A stretch of 64,000 bases of DNA from contig NZ_JAMXOE010000006.1 of NCBI RefSeq assembly GCF_024055575.1, positions 62,001-126,000 on the forward strand, written 5' to 3'. The stretch's first letter is position 1; the number at the start of each line of letters is the position of its first letter. A model generated the notes under the pieces. The model was not told the DNA's origin. It saw only the letters and a list, made by a program, of their open reading frames with translations, and ran no database searches. Source of the stretch: Mucilaginibacter flavidus (lineage in GTDB: Bacteria > Bacteroidota > Bacteroidia > Sphingobacteriales > Sphingobacteriaceae). A program made the translations under genes and the position numbers. Of this stretch, positions 32,106 to 41,546 are shown in pieces.

Positions 32106-33449
32106 ATGACCCTCACTCCTCTTTCGGCAATTTCACCTATCGACGGCCGCTATCGTAATACAACCGCAGAGCTTGCTGCTTACTTTTCTGAATATGCGTT
32201 AATCAAATACCGGGTGTTTGTTGAAATTGAATATTTCATAGCGTTGTGTGAACACCCCTTGCCGCAATTACAAAAGTTTGATAAAAATGTAGCAGAAAAG
32301 TTACGCAGTATTGTTAAAAATTTTAGTGAAGCAGATGCGGCAAGTATAAAAGAGATTGAGAAAGTCACCAATCATGATGTTAAAGCGGTTGAGTACTTTA
32401 TAAAAAAGGAATTTGATAAACTTGGCCTCGAAGAATTTAAGGAGTTTATCCATTTCGGCTTAACGTCGCAGGATATTAATAATACGGCGGTTCCGTTGTC
32501 ATTCAAAGAAGCGTTAAATAACTGCTATTATCCTGCTATAAATGAGGTTGTAAATTTGCTCAGGAAATTCGCTGCCGATTGGGAGAAGGTGCCTATGCTG
32601 GCCCACACCCACGGGCAGCCTGCATCGCCTAGCCGTTTGGGTAAAGAAATAATGGTTTTTGTGGAACGCCTGGAAAACCAATTAGGTTTATTAAAAGCTG
32701 TGCCCTATTCCGCCAAGTTTGGCGGCGCTACCGGTAATTATAATGCGCATAATGTCGGCTACCCTGAAATTGACTGGAAAGCGTTCGGCAATCATTTTGT
32801 AAACGACATTTTGGGTTTGAGCCGTTCGCAGTTTACTACCCAGATTGAGCATTACGACAATTTTGCAGCCCAATGCGATGCTTTAAAACGCATTAATAAT
32901 ATATTGATCGACCTCGACCGCGATATGTGGACTTACATATCAATGAATTATTTTAAGCAAAAAATAAAAGAAGGCGAAATAGGTTCGTCGGCCATGCCGC
33001 ACAAAGTTAACCCTATTGACTTTGAAAATTCGGAAGGTAATTTGGGTATTGCTAACGCCTTGTTTGAACACTTTGCGGCTAAACTGCCTATATCAAGGTT
33101 ACAACGCGATCTTACCGACTCGACGGTATTGCGCAACATAGGCGTGCCTGTAGGACATACGCTAATTGCCATCAAATCAACCATAAAAGGTTTAAACAAA
33201 TTATTGCTTAACCAGGATGCCCTTAACGCCCACCTTGAAGCTAACTGGGCTGTTGTTGCCGAAGCTATACAAACTATTTTGCGCCGCGAAGGCTATCCAA
33301 ACCCTTACGAGGCGTTGAAAGATTTGACTCGTACCAATACAAAGGTTAATGCAGAAACCATCGCTGAGTTTGTTGATGGGTTGAATGTGAGCGATGAAAT
33401 TAAAAGCGAAATAAAGCGGATTACGCCACATACTTATACTGGTATATAA
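32106..33449 (+). CDS. purB: Adenylosuccinate lyase
   Basis: Purine synthesis enzyme acting twice: SAICAR to AICAR, and adenylosuccinate to AMP, each releasing fumarate. 447 residues from the ATG at 32106. Seen: SPIDGRYRN (~11-19) at the N-terminus, the catalytic-His region VPMLAHTHGQPASPSRLGKE, and the superfamily signature GSSAMPHKVNPIDFENSEGN (~293-312) with the catalytic Ser. The sequence is of the long E. coli-like PurB type rather than the short Bacillus type. It starts 20 bp downstream of its -7 box and has no cotranscribed neighbour. Confidence 0.96.
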   Translation: MTLTPLSAISPIDGRYRNTTAELAAYFSEYALIKYRVFVEIEYFIALCEHPLPQLQKFDKNVAEKLRSIVKNFSEADAASIKEIEKVTNHDVKAVEYFIKKEFDKLGLEEFKEFIHFGLTSQDINNTAVPLSFKEALNNCYYPAINEVVNLLRKFAADWEKVPMLAHTHGQPASPSRLGKEIMVFVERLENQLGLLKAVPYSAKFGGATGNYNAHNVGYPEIDWKAFGNHFVNDILGLSRSQFTTQIEHYDNFAAQCDALKRINNILIDLDRDMWTYISMNYFKQKIKEGEIGSSAMPHKVNPIDFENSEGNLGIANALFEHFAAKLPISRLQRDLTDSTVLRNIGVPVGHTLIAIKSTIKGLNKLLLNQDALNAHLEANWAVVAEAIQTILRREGYPNPYEALKDLTRTNTKVNAETIAEFVDGLNVSDEIKSEIKRITPHTYTGI

Positions 33450-33452
33450 GCT

Positions 33453-33524
33453 TAAAGTATAAAGGTCAAAGGCAAAAGCTATTTAGCCTTAGTCTTTTTG
33501 CTTTGAGCTTTCTGCTCAAAGTCA
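33453..33524. repeat. Inverted word repeat, AAAGG family
   Basis: The left arm (33453-33480) is TAAAGTATAAAGGTCAAAGG and onward; the right arm (33491-33524) is a degenerate inverse with CTTTGAGCTTTCTGCTCAAAG. It begins 4 bp after the purB stop. A better-paired copy lies at 45968-46052. Confidence 0.5.
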
Positions 33525-33573
33525 CCCACGGGTCATAACTGGTCGGGAAATAGTTTTAAATCAAAAACCTGCT

Positions 33574-33581
33574 TAAATTTG
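33574..33581 (+). promoter_or_regulatory. -7 box of the NifU-family gene
   Basis: TAAATTTG, an exact TAnnTTTG match, 28 bp before the ATG. Confidence 0.45.
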
Positions 33582-33609
33582 TTAGGTTATAATTAATAGA
33601 GATAAGAAA

Positions 33610-34161
33610 ATGAACATCAACGTATATACAGAATCAACCCCCAATCCGGCGACTATGAAGTTCATTGTGAACAAGTTGCTTATAAACGGCAGTGTTGACT
33701 TTGCTACAAAAGAGAGTGCCGAAAAATCGCCCTTCGCAAAAGAACTTTACAAGTTTTCGTTTGTAAACGGTGTATTCTTCGCCAGCAATTTTGTAACTGT
33801 TACCAAATTCGAGGACGATAACTGGGACGATATCCTGCCAATATTAAAAGAATTTGTAAAAGGCGCTGTTGAAGCTGAGTTAAAAGTACAGGACGAAGAG
33901 CAGCCCGAAGCCGGCGATTTTGAAGGTTCGGACATAGAAGTTAAGATCCAGCAGATATTACATGACTATGTTCGCCCCGCTGTTGAGCAGGATGGCGGCG
34001 CAATCAGCTATAAATCATTTGATGAAGGTGTGGTGACCGTTGAGCTGCGTGGCTCGTGCAGCGGCTGTCCGTCATCAACCGTAACGCTTAAAGCAGGTAT
34101 TGAAAATCTACTTAAAAGAATGGTGCCTGAAGTAACTGAAGTAGTTTCTGAAGCGCTATAA
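33610..34161 (+). CDS. NifU-family iron-sulfur cluster carrier (Nfu)
   Basis: Carrier/scaffold that hands Fe-S clusters to apo-proteins. 183 residues in two domains: an Nfu N-terminal domain (1-~88, opening TESTPNPATMKFIVNK and with SPFAKELYKFSFVNGVFFASNFVTVTK), an acidic linker, and the NifU C-terminal domain (~108-183). The cluster ligands are Cys150 and Cys153 in GSCSGCPSSTVTLK. DYVRPAVEQDGGAISY is also typical. Proteins with both domains (mitochondrial NFU1 type) are common in Bacteroidetes. It is transcribed alone and followed by a CACGAATT repeat. Confidence 0.92.
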   Translation: MNINVYTESTPNPATMKFIVNKLLINGSVDFATKESAEKSPFAKELYKFSFVNGVFFASNFVTVTKFEDDNWDDILPILKEFVKGAVEAELKVQDEEQPEAGDFEGSDIEVKIQQILHDYVRPAVEQDGGAISYKSFDEGVVTVELRGSCSGCPSSTVTLKAGIENLLKRMVPEVTEVVSEAL

Positions 34162-34170
34162 AAATATACA

Positions 34171-34266
34171 CCGATTTCACGAATTGAAACGAATTTCACG
34201 AATTACATTGCCATTGTGCCTTTAAAATTCGTGAAATTCGATAAAATTCGAGTTGATTCGTGGTGA
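34171..34266. repeat. Inverted word repeat, CACGAATT family
   Basis: The left arm (34171-34206) is TTTCACGAATTGAAACGAAT and onward. The right arm (34225-34266) is its inverse, AATTCGTGAAATTCGATAAA and onward to ATTCGTGGTGATTA. It lies between two convergent genes and could form a long hairpin in either transcript. The left arm shares CACGAATTGAAACGAATT with the element at 10964-11302. Confidence 0.7.
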
Positions 34267-35055
34267 TTAAAAGTATTTTTTAATTACACCTAACATTTCA
34301 TCCGTTATCTTTCCGTTTGTGGCCAGCAATTCCCGGCTGTTCAATATCTCATCGCCACCTTTAAAGTTTACTACTTGTCCACCTGCCTGCCGCACTATTA
34401 AAACTCCTGCAGCAACGTCCCATGGGTTAAGGTTGTACTCATAAAACGCATCAAACCTGCCGCAGGCCGTGTAAGCCAGGTCAACAGCGGCTGAGCCTAA
34501 ACGACGCAAACCATGGCAGCTTTTCATTAATTCAGTGAACAAACCGATATAAGCCGGTTGTTTGGTAAAATCGTGATATGGGAAGCCGGTAGCTAACAAA
34601 CTTTGGTCAATTGTCGGGCTGTCGCTGGTTTTAATTGTGTTGCCATTCAAGTAGGCTGGAGAACCTTTCCACGCATAAAAACATTCATCCATATTCACTT
34701 CGTAAACTACGCCTAATACCAACTCGTCGTATTCCTGCAAAGCGATGCTTACCGAATAAACTGGCAAGCCATGGATAAAATTGGTAGTACCGTCAAGAGG
34801 ATCGATGATCCAATTATAGCGTTCTCCTGTTTTGTTGATGGTTTTTTCTTCAGTGATAAAGCCAGCTTCGGGTAATACGTCCGCCAATGCTTTAACAATT
34901 ATTTCTTCAGCAGTTTTATCAACGTATGATACCAGGTCATTAAGCCCTTTCAGCTCAATTCTGTCGGCACTAAAGGTTTTTCGCTGCTCCCTTATAAAGC
35001 TGCCCGCTTGTTTCGAAATTTCAATTACACTATTTATTATTTTTTCTAATTCCAT
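34267..35055 (-). CDS. Inositol monophosphatase family protein
   Basis: Mg2+-dependent, Li+-sensitive phosphatase of 262 residues (SuhB/IMPase type), cytoplasmic. Metal sites are visible: Glu in ITEEKTINKTGERYNW (~67-82), WIIDPLDGTTNFIHG (~81-95, the family signature with two Asp), and the C-terminal YNLNPWDVAAGVLIVRQAGG (~207-226). The likely substrate is inositol-1-phosphate, but relatives hydrolyse other sugar phosphates, 3'-phosphoadenosine phosphates or act in rRNA processing, so the reaction is not fixed. Convergent with the Nfu gene. Confidence 0.92.
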   Translation of the reverse strand: MELEKIINSVIEISKQAGSFIREQRKTFSADRIELKGLNDLVSYVDKTAEEIIVKALADVLPEAGFITEEKTINKTGERYNWIIDPLDGTTNFIHGLPVYSVSIALQEYDELVLGVVYEVNMDECFYAWKGSPAYLNGNTIKTSDSPTIDQSLLATGFPYHDFTKQPAYIGLFTELMKSCHGLRRLGSAAVDLAYTACGRFDAFYEYNLNPWDVAAGVLIVRQAGGQVVNFKGGDEILNSRELLATNGKITDEMLGVIKKYF

Positions 35056-35057
35056 AA

Positions 35058-35150
35058 TTAATCAAAGAATAGAACGAATGTCAGGAATTTAATTGAAACG
35101 AATTTTAGTTGACAAGAATTCTCATGAATTTTATCGAATTTTTTATGGTA
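35058..35150. repeat. Degenerate CACGAATT-family repeat
   Basis: Scattered words (GAACGAAT, TTGAAACGAATT, then TCATGAATTTTATCGAATTT in the inverse sense) form a decayed inverted repeat just upstream of the inositol monophosphatase start. Pairing is much weaker than at 34171-34266. Confidence 0.4.
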
Positions 35151-35194
35151 GCGGAAGTTACAGCGACAATTTTTAATCAACTCAAAAGTAGAAC

Positions 35195-35281
35195 ATGCAA
35201 ATTATAAATAAATTACGAAAACAAGCCAAAAAAGTGAAAATCCTGTATCGCTTGATTATCAGTAACTTAAATTTAATATAA
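35195..35281 (+). CDS. Candidate 28-residue cationic peptide
   Basis: ATG 35195 to TAA 35279-35281. The peptide begins MQIINKLRKQAKKVKILYRL and ends IISNLNLI: a strongly basic, amphipathic stretch followed by a hydrophobic tail. AT-rich sequence can give such ORFs by chance, and it is on the opposite strand to both neighbours, so this is only a candidate. Confidence 0.2.
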   Translation: MQIINKLRKQAKKVKILYRLIISNLNLI

Positions 35282-35312
35282 TTTTAATTCGATGATAATC
35301 AGTGTGTTCCAT

Positions 35313-35357
35313 AGCGTTCGGGGTGTTCCGCGTGTAAAAATGGAACACCGGAACGCT
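35313..35357. repeat. Stem-loop of GTGTTCC words
   Basis: AGCGTTCGGGGTGTTCC (35313-35329) and its near-inverse GGAACACCGGAACGCT (35342-35357) pair over about 15 bases with a 12-base loop. A further GTGTTCC copy lies at 35304-35310. There is no T run on either side. It follows the gtrA-like stop by 18 bp and may shield or end that transcript. Confidence 0.6.
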
Positions 35358-35375
35358 GTCTGAACCTGCATTAAC

Positions 35376-35846
35376 TTAGTGCTCGTTAGCCTCCTGATGC
35401 CGCAAAGCCAGGCTAAACGAGAAAGCCTTATGAATAAAGTAGCTAGCAAAAAAAAGGCTCAATCCGGCAAGTGGTCTTGCTACCCGCGGATCCATATTCA
35501 AAGCCTTTATGAATATTTTCAAAATAGCCCAATTGGCGAAGAAACCGATGATAGCTACTGACAAGAATCTTATAAGTTGTTTTAATGACGATGATTTTGA
35601 TTGCGAGAAAACAAAATACTTCGTCATTATAAAGTTAACTATCACGCCAATACAGTAGGAAATTGCCAATGAAAGTGTGTAATTACGAGTCGTGAAAAAT
35701 ATAATATGATAAGTTTTTTGAACCAGGAGGTTATGATAAAGCAGGTTAAATGCTAAGTTATCAACCAAAAAACCCAATCCCGCCGAAAAAACAAACCTTA
35801 CAATATGGTTATCAAGCAATTTATTCCCCAGGTTAATCTCAGCCAT
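35376..35846 (-). CDS. GtrA family membrane protein
   Basis: A 156-residue protein with four membrane segments, of the GtrA family. Members are thought to move or position polyprenol-linked sugars for surface glycosylation (for example GtrA flippase-like proteins of phage serotype conversion). Seen: [24 protein letters not shown] (~17-40), [17 protein letters not shown] (~64-80) and [20 protein letters not shown], in family order. The start overlaps the end of lgt by 8 bp, so translation is coupled. GtrA genes usually neighbour glycosyltransferases, but here the partner is lgt; the substrate is unknown. Confidence 0.9.
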   Translation of the reverse strand: MAEINLGNKLLDNHIVRFVFSAGLGFLVDNLAFNLLYHNLLVQKTYHIIFFTTRNYTLSLAISYCIGVIVNFIMTKYFVFSQSKSSSLKQLIRFLSVAIIGFFANWAILKIFIKALNMDPRVARPLAGLSLFFASYFIHKAFSFSLALRHQEANEH

Positions 35847-37008
35847 GCTTTAACTGAGTCTGGCTCTTTTTATAGCCGGTAAAAATCAATGCAGCCCCAC
35901 CAAGTACCATCAATACCGAAATCATTTCGGCTTGTGTAAAGCTAATGCCTGCTACATGATATTGCGTGTTTACACGTATCCGTTCAATAAAAAAACGTTC
36001 AACGCCGGCCAGTATCATGTAAATACCGAACATTACGCCTGGCGCTTTTATCCTGTCGCGTATTTTCCAAAGGAAAAAGAACAGTAAAATACACATAACA
36101 AATTCATAAAACGACGTTGGATATACCGGCATTGACAACACCCGGTTAAACTTGCCCGTATCGCCCGGAATTAAATTACCTACGTTGTTAACATTATGCG
36201 GAAAATTAAAACTCCACATCCAGTTTGGCATCCACTCAAGCCAGTGCGGCTTAGGGTTAAGGTTATCAATCCCCCAGTCCCCATCTCCCGACATCTGGCA
36301 GCCTACACGGCCAATACCGTATGCAAGCATCATTCCCGGTCCGCCAATATCGAGCATATTAAGTGGCTTAATACCATGTTTATTGGCTATATACAAAACG
36401 GCGGCACCGCCGCAAATCAATCCACCGTAAAACGTAAGGCCGCTAAAGCCTATCAGCATACCGACAGGGTCTTTCATGAATTCACCCCAGTTTTCCAGCG
36501 CGTTAAATACTTTAGCCCCTAAAAAACCAAAAACTGCCGCCCAAAGCAAAATGCTTCCCATCAATTCAGCGGGGTGTACAGTAACGTTTTCTGTTTTTGG
36601 GGTTGGTAACCGTTGTTTTTTATTTTCGTAATATGCCCAATACACAAACACGGCTGCGCCAATAATACCACCCAGCCAATTACCGCGCGGTGATAATAAA
36701 AATGCCTGCGGGTCATCAACCAATGTATGAAAATTGAGTGCAGAATCAACCAGTTTATAGCCAATTATAAAACCAAAAATGCCATTTCCAAGCAATTCGG
36801 CAAACGATGCAGGCGCACCGATGGTCACCATTTTTTTAAATGAATGGATAACGCCTAATTTCTCTTTCCGTTTAAACTCTTGTACAAAGGCCCAATACCC
36901 GCCCATGAATGCGATGGCCACAAAAAAACCAAACGTTTGTATTATCTGTAAAAACGGAATTTCGAGCCCGGTAAGGTAACGTATAAGATAAAATAGATTT
37001 GGAAACAT
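35839..37008 (-). CDS. lgt: Prolipoprotein diacylglyceryl transferase
   Basis: Inner-membrane enzyme that moves diacylglyceryl from phosphatidylglycerol to the lipobox cysteine of prelipoproteins, the first step of lipoprotein maturation. 389 residues with about 8-9 hydrophobic segments. The Lgt signature is visible as [18 protein letters not shown] (~238-255), along with [23 protein letters not shown] and [11 protein letters not shown] near the end. It is longer than E. coli Lgt (291 residues), as is usual in Bacteroidetes, with extra N-terminal loops. It lies in an mtaB-lgt-gtrA-like operon, 27 bp after mtaB. The window itself encodes several lipoproteins it would modify. Confidence 0.94.
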   Translation of the reverse strand: MFPNLFYLIRYLTGLEIPFLQIIQTFGFFVAIAFMGGYWAFVQEFKRKEKLGVIHSFKKMVTIGAPASFAELLGNGIFGFIIGYKLVDSALNFHTLVDDPQAFLLSPRGNWLGGIIGAAVFVYWAYYENKKQRLPTPKTENVTVHPAELMGSILLWAAVFGFLGAKVFNALENWGEFMKDPVGMLIGFSGLTFYGGLICGGAAVLYIANKHGIKPLNMLDIGGPGMMLAYGIGRVGCQMSGDGDWGIDNLNPKPHWLEWMPNWMWSFNFPHNVNNVGNLIPGDTGKFNRVLSMPVYPTSFYEFVMCILLFFFLWKIRDRIKAPGVMFGIYMILAGVERFFIERIRVNTQYHVAGISFTQAEMISVLMVLGGAALIFTGYKKSQTQLKHG

Positions 37009-37035
37009 CGTTTATAATTTGGGAGCAAGATAAGG

Positions 37036-38355
37036 TTAATGGGCCAATATTTCTTCGCTTTCAGTTATTTCAACATCACCGCCGGGTGATATTTTTGTTA
37101 AGTGCACCGTTTTTAATTCGTTTACCAGTAAGGGGTCGTATTCAGTTTTTACTTTCACATAATTACGGGTAAAGCCATGCATAAAACCATCCTTAATATC
37201 GCCCTCAAACAATACTTCATCCATTTTACCCAACTGGCTTTCGTAAAACGCCCGGCGTTTTTTGTCTGATAATATGTGCAGCATTTTACTTCGGTCTGCA
37301 CGTGTCGATCCCGGTACTACCCCGCTCATGTCGCTGGCAAGCGTGTTTTCCCTTTCAGAGTAAGTAAACACATGCAGGTATGAAACGTCAAGGTCGTTCA
37401 GAAAATTATAAGTGTCAATAAAATCCTCGCGTGTTTCGCCCGGGAAGCCCACTATTACATCGACACCAATACAGCAATACGGCATCAGCTGTTTTATTTT
37501 GGCTACCCTGCTGACGTACAAATCGCGTTTGTAGCGGCGGCGCATCAGGCCCAGTATTTTATCGCTGCCCGATTGCAGCGGGATATGAAAATGCGGCACA
37601 AAACGGTCGGACTGCGCCACAAACTCAATAATTTCGTCGCTGAGTAAATTGGGTTCGATAGACGAGATACGGAACCTGTTAATTCCCTCAACTTTGTCCA
37701 GCGCCTTTACCAAATCAAAAAACTTGTCGGCGCGCTGACCATCCCTTATGCCGAAATCGCCCAGGTTTACCCCGGTTAAAACAATTTCTTTTACACCACT
37801 GGCTGCTATTTCCATCGCCTGTTCAACCACATGTTCAATAGTATCACTGCGGCTGTTGCCCCTGGCTAGCGGGATGGTACAAAACGAGCAGGAGTAATCG
37901 CAACCGTCCTGCACTTTTAAAAATGTACGGGTGCGGTCGCCGATGGAAAAGCCGGGGACAAAATCTTTTGCTTCGGATACCGGCTGGTTATGAACCACCG
38001 CTTTCGCGTTTTTTGTTAAATCGGTAATGTAATCAACAATCTGAAATTTCTCAGCGGCACCCAAAACCATGTCCACACCTGGTATTTCGGCAATCTCCTT
38101 TGGTTTAAGCTGGGCATAGCACCCTACTATGGTGACGTATGCATTAGGCGATATCTTTAAAGCCTCTTTAACAACCTTTTTACACTTTTTATCGGCATTG
38201 TCAGTTACCGAACAGGTGTTAATAACAAATACGTCGGGCGTATCGGTAAACTCAACCGTATTGAAACCAGCGTTGTTAAACTGGCGCCCAATCGACGATG
38301 TTTCCGAGTAATTAAGCTTACAGCCTAGCGTATAAAATGCTACTTTTTTATTCAT
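37036..38355 (-). CDS. mtaB: tRNA t6A37 methylthiotransferase
   Basis: Radical SAM enzyme that converts t6A37 to ms2t6A37 in tRNAs reading ANN codons. 439 residues from the ATG at 38355 (an upstream TTG would add five). The N-terminal UPF0004 domain has the auxiliary-cluster cysteines Cys12, Cys48 and Cys79. The radical SAM motif is CDYSCSFC (Cys152, Cys156, Cys159) in VQDGCDYSCSFCTIPLARG. A TRAM domain ends the protein. LNDLDVSYLHVFTYSERENT is typical of MtaB rather than MiaB or RimO. A -7 box lies 12 bp upstream, and the gene is divergent from lepA. Confidence 0.93.
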   Translation of the reverse strand: MNKKVAFYTLGCKLNYSETSSIGRQFNNAGFNTVEFTDTPDVFVINTCSVTDNADKKCKKVVKEALKISPNAYVTIVGCYAQLKPKEIAEIPGVDMVLGAAEKFQIVDYITDLTKNAKAVVHNQPVSEAKDFVPGFSIGDRTRTFLKVQDGCDYSCSFCTIPLARGNSRSDTIEHVVEQAMEIAASGVKEIVLTGVNLGDFGIRDGQRADKFFDLVKALDKVEGINRFRISSIEPNLLSDEIIEFVAQSDRFVPHFHIPLQSGSDKILGLMRRRYKRDLYVSRVAKIKQLMPYCCIGVDVIVGFPGETREDFIDTYNFLNDLDVSYLHVFTYSERENTLASDMSGVVPGSTRADRSKMLHILSDKKRRAFYESQLGKMDEVLFEGDIKDGFMHGFTRNYVKVKTEYDPLLVNELKTVHLTKISPGGDVEITESEEILAH

Positions 38356-38367
38356 TTTTAAAGCGTG

Positions 38368-38375
38368 CAAAGATA
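38368..38375 (-). promoter_or_regulatory. -7 box of mtaB
   Basis: TATCTTTG on the minus strand, an exact TAnnTTTG match, 12 bp before the ATG. Confidence 0.45.
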
Positions 38376-38479
38376 CTTATTTTGATGCTAATTTTTGATT
38401 TTAAAATTTTTGACTGCCTGCACAAAATCGAAATTCCGAAATCGGAAAGCGGTCTTATCAAAATGTCGCTCCAAAACGC

Positions 38480-38487
38480 TATTTTTG
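38480..38487 (+). promoter_or_regulatory. -7 box of lepA
   Basis: TATTTTTG, an exact TAnnTTTG match, 8 bp before the ATG. Confidence 0.45.
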
Positions 38488-38495
38488 CGCGATAA

Positions 38496-40283
38496 ATGGA
38501 ACACATTCGTAATTTTTGCATAATAGCACACATCGACCACGGTAAGAGTACACTTGCCGACAGGTTGCTTGAATATACAAATACCATCACCCAGCGCGAA
38601 TCGCAGGCACAATTGCTTGATGATATGGACCTGGAGCGTGAGCGCGGCATTACCATAAAAAGTCATGCCATTCAGATGGATTATATCCTCGACGGGCAAA
38701 AATATACGCTGAACCTGATTGATACACCCGGGCACGTGGATTTCTCGTACGAGGTTTCGCGTTCTATAGCAGCCTGCGAAGGCGCTTTGCTGATTGTGGA
38801 CGCCGCGCAGGGCATACAGGCGCAAACCATATCGAATTTATACCTTGCTTTGGAAAACGACCTGGAAATTATCCCGGTTTTAAATAAAATGGACCTGCCA
38901 GGCGCTATGCCAGAGGAGGTTAAAGACCAGATTGTTGAACTAATTGGCTGTAAACGCGAAGAGATTTTGGCCGCATCCGGCAAAACCGGCATGGGCGTAC
39001 ACGATATATTAGAGGCTATTGTTAAAAGAGTGCCCCCTCCTGTCGGCGATCCTGAAGCGCCATTGCAGGCTTTAATATTCGATTCTGTTTTCAACTCGTT
39101 TCGCGGTATTGTCGCTTATTTTAAAGTGGTAAATGGTGAAATACGCAAAGGCGATAAAGTAAAATTCTTCGCTACGGAAAAACAATACCTGGCCGATGAG
39201 GTTGGCACGCTGAAATTGAAGCAGTTACCTAAAGACGTCATTAAAACAGGCGACGTAGGATATATTATCTCGGGTATAAAAGAGGCCCGGGAAGTAAAGG
39301 TTGGCGATACAATTACCCGCGTAGACCGGCCGTGTGAAGCAGGAATACAGGGTTTTGAGGAAGTTAAGCCAATGGTATTTGCCGGTATTTACCCGGTTGA
39401 TACAGATGACTACGAAGAATTGCGCGAAGCCATGGCCAAACTGCAATTGAATGATGCGTCATTGGTTTTTGAACCGGAATCGTCTGCCGCTCTAGGCTTC
39501 GGTTTCCGTTGCGGATTTTTGGGTATGCTCCACATGGAGATTATCCAGGAGCGATTGGAGCGCGAGTTTGATATGACGGTAATTACCACCGTGCCCAACG
39601 TATCATACCTGGCCTACACTACCAAAGGCGACGCTATTACGGTAAATAACCCATCCGACCTGCCCGACCCAAGCCGTATTGATTATGTAGAGGAACCGTA
39701 TATAAAAGCCACTATTATTTCGAAATCGGAATTCGTGGGGCCGATTATGTCGCTTTGTATTCAAAAGCGGGGTTATATTAAAAACCAATCATATCTAATG
39801 TCCGACCGTGTTGAGTTGATATTTGAGATGCCGATGGGCGAGATAGTTTTTGATTTTTACGACAAACTAAAAACTATTTCAAAAGGTTATGCATCGTTCG
39901 ACTATCACCAAATAGGTTACCGCAAATCAGACCTGGTACGTTTAGATATCCGTTTAAATGCGGAGCCTGTTGATGCTTTATCGTCGCTGATATTCAGGGG
40001 AAACTCCTACGATTTCGGCAAAAAAATCTGCGAAAAGTTAAGGGAACTTATACCACGCCAGCAGTTTGAAATTATTATACAGGCATCCATCGGCGCTAAA
40101 ATTATAGCCCGCGAAACTGTTAAAGCTTTGCGTAAGGACGTTACCGCCAAATGTTATGGTGGTGATATCAGCCGTAAACGTAAGCTGCTGGAAAAACAGA
40201 AGAAAGGTAAAAAGCGCATGAGGCAGGTGGGAAATGTGGAGATACCACAGAGTGCATTTATGGCGGTGTTGAAGTTAGACTAA
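38496..40283 (+). CDS. lepA: Elongation factor 4 (ribosome back-translocase)
   Basis: Translational GTPase that acts on stalled ribosomes and in 30S assembly. 595 residues, the standard LepA length. Seen: G1 AHIDHGKST (10-18), the switch [23 protein letters not shown] (G4), and the LepA-specific C-terminal domain with [20 protein letters not shown] (~552-571) and [14 protein letters not shown]. The domain order (G, II, III, V, CTD, without EF-G domain IV) identifies LepA. It begins 8 bp after a -7 box. A small gene and folD follow on the same strand with gaps of 28 bp and -4 bp, so these probably form one operon. Confidence 0.96.
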   Translation: MEHIRNFCIIAHIDHGKSTLADRLLEYTNTITQRESQAQLLDDMDLERERGITIKSHAIQMDYILDGQKYTLNLIDTPGHVDFSYEVSRSIAACEGALLIVDAAQGIQAQTISNLYLALENDLEIIPVLNKMDLPGAMPEEVKDQIVELIGCKREEILAASGKTGMGVHDILEAIVKRVPPPVGDPEAPLQALIFDSVFNSFRGIVAYFKVVNGEIRKGDKVKFFATEKQYLADEVGTLKLKQLPKDVIKTGDVGYIISGIKEAREVKVGDTITRVDRPCEAGIQGFEEVKPMVFAGIYPVDTDDYEELREAMAKLQLNDASLVFEPESSAALGFGFRCGFLGMLHMEIIQERLEREFDMTVITTVPNVSYLAYTTKGDAITVNNPSDLPDPSRIDYVEEPYIKATIISKSEFVGPIMSLCIQKRGYIKNQSYLMSDRVELIFEMPMGEIVFDFYDKLKTISKGYASFDYHQIGYRKSDLVRLDIRLNAEPVDALSSLIFRGNSYDFGKKICEKLRELIPRQQFEIIIQASIGAKIIARETVKALRKDVTAKCYGGDISRKRKLLEKQKKGKKRMRQVGNVEIPQSAFMAVLKLD

Positions 40284-40311
40284 ATTCCCAACCTCTAAAA
40301 GGTTGGATTGT

Positions 40312-40659
40312 ATGGAAAAGTATTTTAAAACAACCTTTTGGACAATATTCGGTTTAAGGGATTTAATTAACCTTGGTGATTTTGTTTACGGGGAGTTTAT
40401 AATTTATGACGGTAATATACCAGCATATCATGTTAATTGCTTTCGCAAAAACTCCGTTTCTGATGCGCTGGTAAATCAACTGCTCGCCGGAGGAAAAGAA
40501 TCGATAGAGAGTGCGATACGCAAGATAAATGGAAAACAGGGAACGAAACTGAACTTTGGTAAAAGTCCTTTGTTAATAAGAATAGAAAAAAAAGAAGAAA
40601 TTGTAGAATTGGATCTTCCTCCATTGCCAGAGAATTGGATCAAAGACATCCTAATATGA
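40312..40659 (+). CDS. Unknown protein translationally coupled to folD
   Basis: A 115-residue soluble protein from the ATG at 40312 ([20 protein letters not shown]). Its TGA stop overlaps the folD start as ATGA, a tight coupling. The N-terminal half is aromatic ([19 protein letters not shown], ~25-43); the middle is a basic helix with a Gly-rich turn ([19 protein letters not shown]); the C-terminus is acidic with [15 protein letters not shown]. There are no membrane segments, known motifs or catalytic signatures. I do not recognise a family. Position between lepA and folD suggests a housekeeping or one-carbon link, but that is inference. Confidence 0.8.
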   Translation: MEKYFKTTFWTIFGLRDLINLGDFVYGEFIIYDGNIPAYHVNCFRKNSVSDALVNQLLAGGKESIESAIRKINGKQGTKLNFGKSPLLIRIEKKEEIVELDLPPLPENWIKDILI

Positions 40660-41537
40660 AGTTGTTAGACGGAAAATACGTATCAGAAAAACTCAAAGGC
40701 GAAATAGCTGAGTCGGCTGCTAAAATACTGGCTGAAACCGGGCGTAAACCACATTTGGTGGCTGTGCTGGTTGGGCACGATGGCGGCAGCGAAACTTATG
40801 TGGCCAGCAAAATAAAAAATTGCGAAACTGTAGGTTTTAAATCGACGCTCGTACGCTACGAAAGTGACGTAACAGAAGAGGAATTGTTAGCCAAAGTAGC
40901 TGAGCTTAATGCAGATGCTGACATTGATGGCATTATTGTTCAACTACCCCTACCAAAACATATAGACCCTGAGAAAGTAACCGAAAAGATCGACCATCGC
41001 AAAGATGTGGACGGCTTTCACCCGGTGAACCTTGGCCGCATGCAGCGTAACCTGCCATCGTTTATCCCCGCAACGCCCTATGGCATTACTTTGATGCTGA
41101 AAGAATACGGCATCGAAACTGCAGGCAAATATTGCGTGGTGGTTGGTCGCAGCAATATAGTAGGCTCGCCCATGAGCATCCTGATGGCGCGCAACACTAC
41201 CCCTGGCAACTGCACGGTAACCATCTGCCACAGTCGTACACCTGATATCAAAAAGTTTACGCTTGATGCTGACATCTTGATTGTAGCCATCGGGAAAAAG
41301 AACTTCATCACCGCCGATATGGTAAAAGACGGCGTGGTAGTTATTGATGTCGGCATGAACCGCGAAACCAGCACTTTGACCAAATCGGGCTTTAAGCTTT
41401 ACGGCGATGTTGATTTTGAAAATGTATCCCAAAAAGCATCATGGATTACCCCGGTACCGGGTGGAGTGGGATTGATGACCATTATTGGTTTATTAAAAAA
41501 CACATTGGCTTCGGCTAATAAGGAAGTTTACCCTTAG
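40656..41537 (+). CDS. folD: Methylenetetrahydrofolate dehydrogenase/cyclohydrolase
   Basis: Bifunctional one-carbon enzyme interconverting 5,10-methylene-, 5,10-methenyl- and 10-formyl-tetrahydrofolate, NADP-dependent. 293 residues from the ATG at 40656; earlier in-frame TTG codons are not needed. Seen: [13 protein letters not shown] with Tyr48 and Lys52 (the catalytic Y-x3-K), [20 protein letters not shown], the Rossmann motif [13 protein letters not shown], and the C-terminal signature [11 protein letters not shown]. It starts inside the stop codon of the unknown gene upstream. Its end faces the rhamnosidase gene with only 9 bp between stops. Confidence 0.95.
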   Translation: MKLLDGKYVSEKLKGEIAESAAKILAETGRKPHLVAVLVGHDGGSETYVASKIKNCETVGFKSTLVRYESDVTEEELLAKVAELNADADIDGIIVQLPLPKHIDPEKVTEKIDHRKDVDGFHPVNLGRMQRNLPSFIPATPYGITLMLKEYGIETAGKYCVVVGRSNIVGSPMSILMARNTTPGNCTVTICHSRTPDIKKFTLDADILIVAIGKKNFITADMVKDGVVVIDVGMNRETSTLTKSGFKLYGDVDFENVSQKASWITPVPGGVGLMTIIGLLKNTLASANKEVYP

Positions 41538-41546
41538 TTGAGTTTT

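Larger units (their letters stand above)
35056..35375. other. Intergenic region: repeats and a small basic ORF
   Basis: 320 bp between two minus-strand genes. It contains the decayed repeat above, a 28-codon plus-strand ORF (35195-35281) and a strong stem-loop (35313-35357). Nothing else is seen. Confidence 0.5.
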
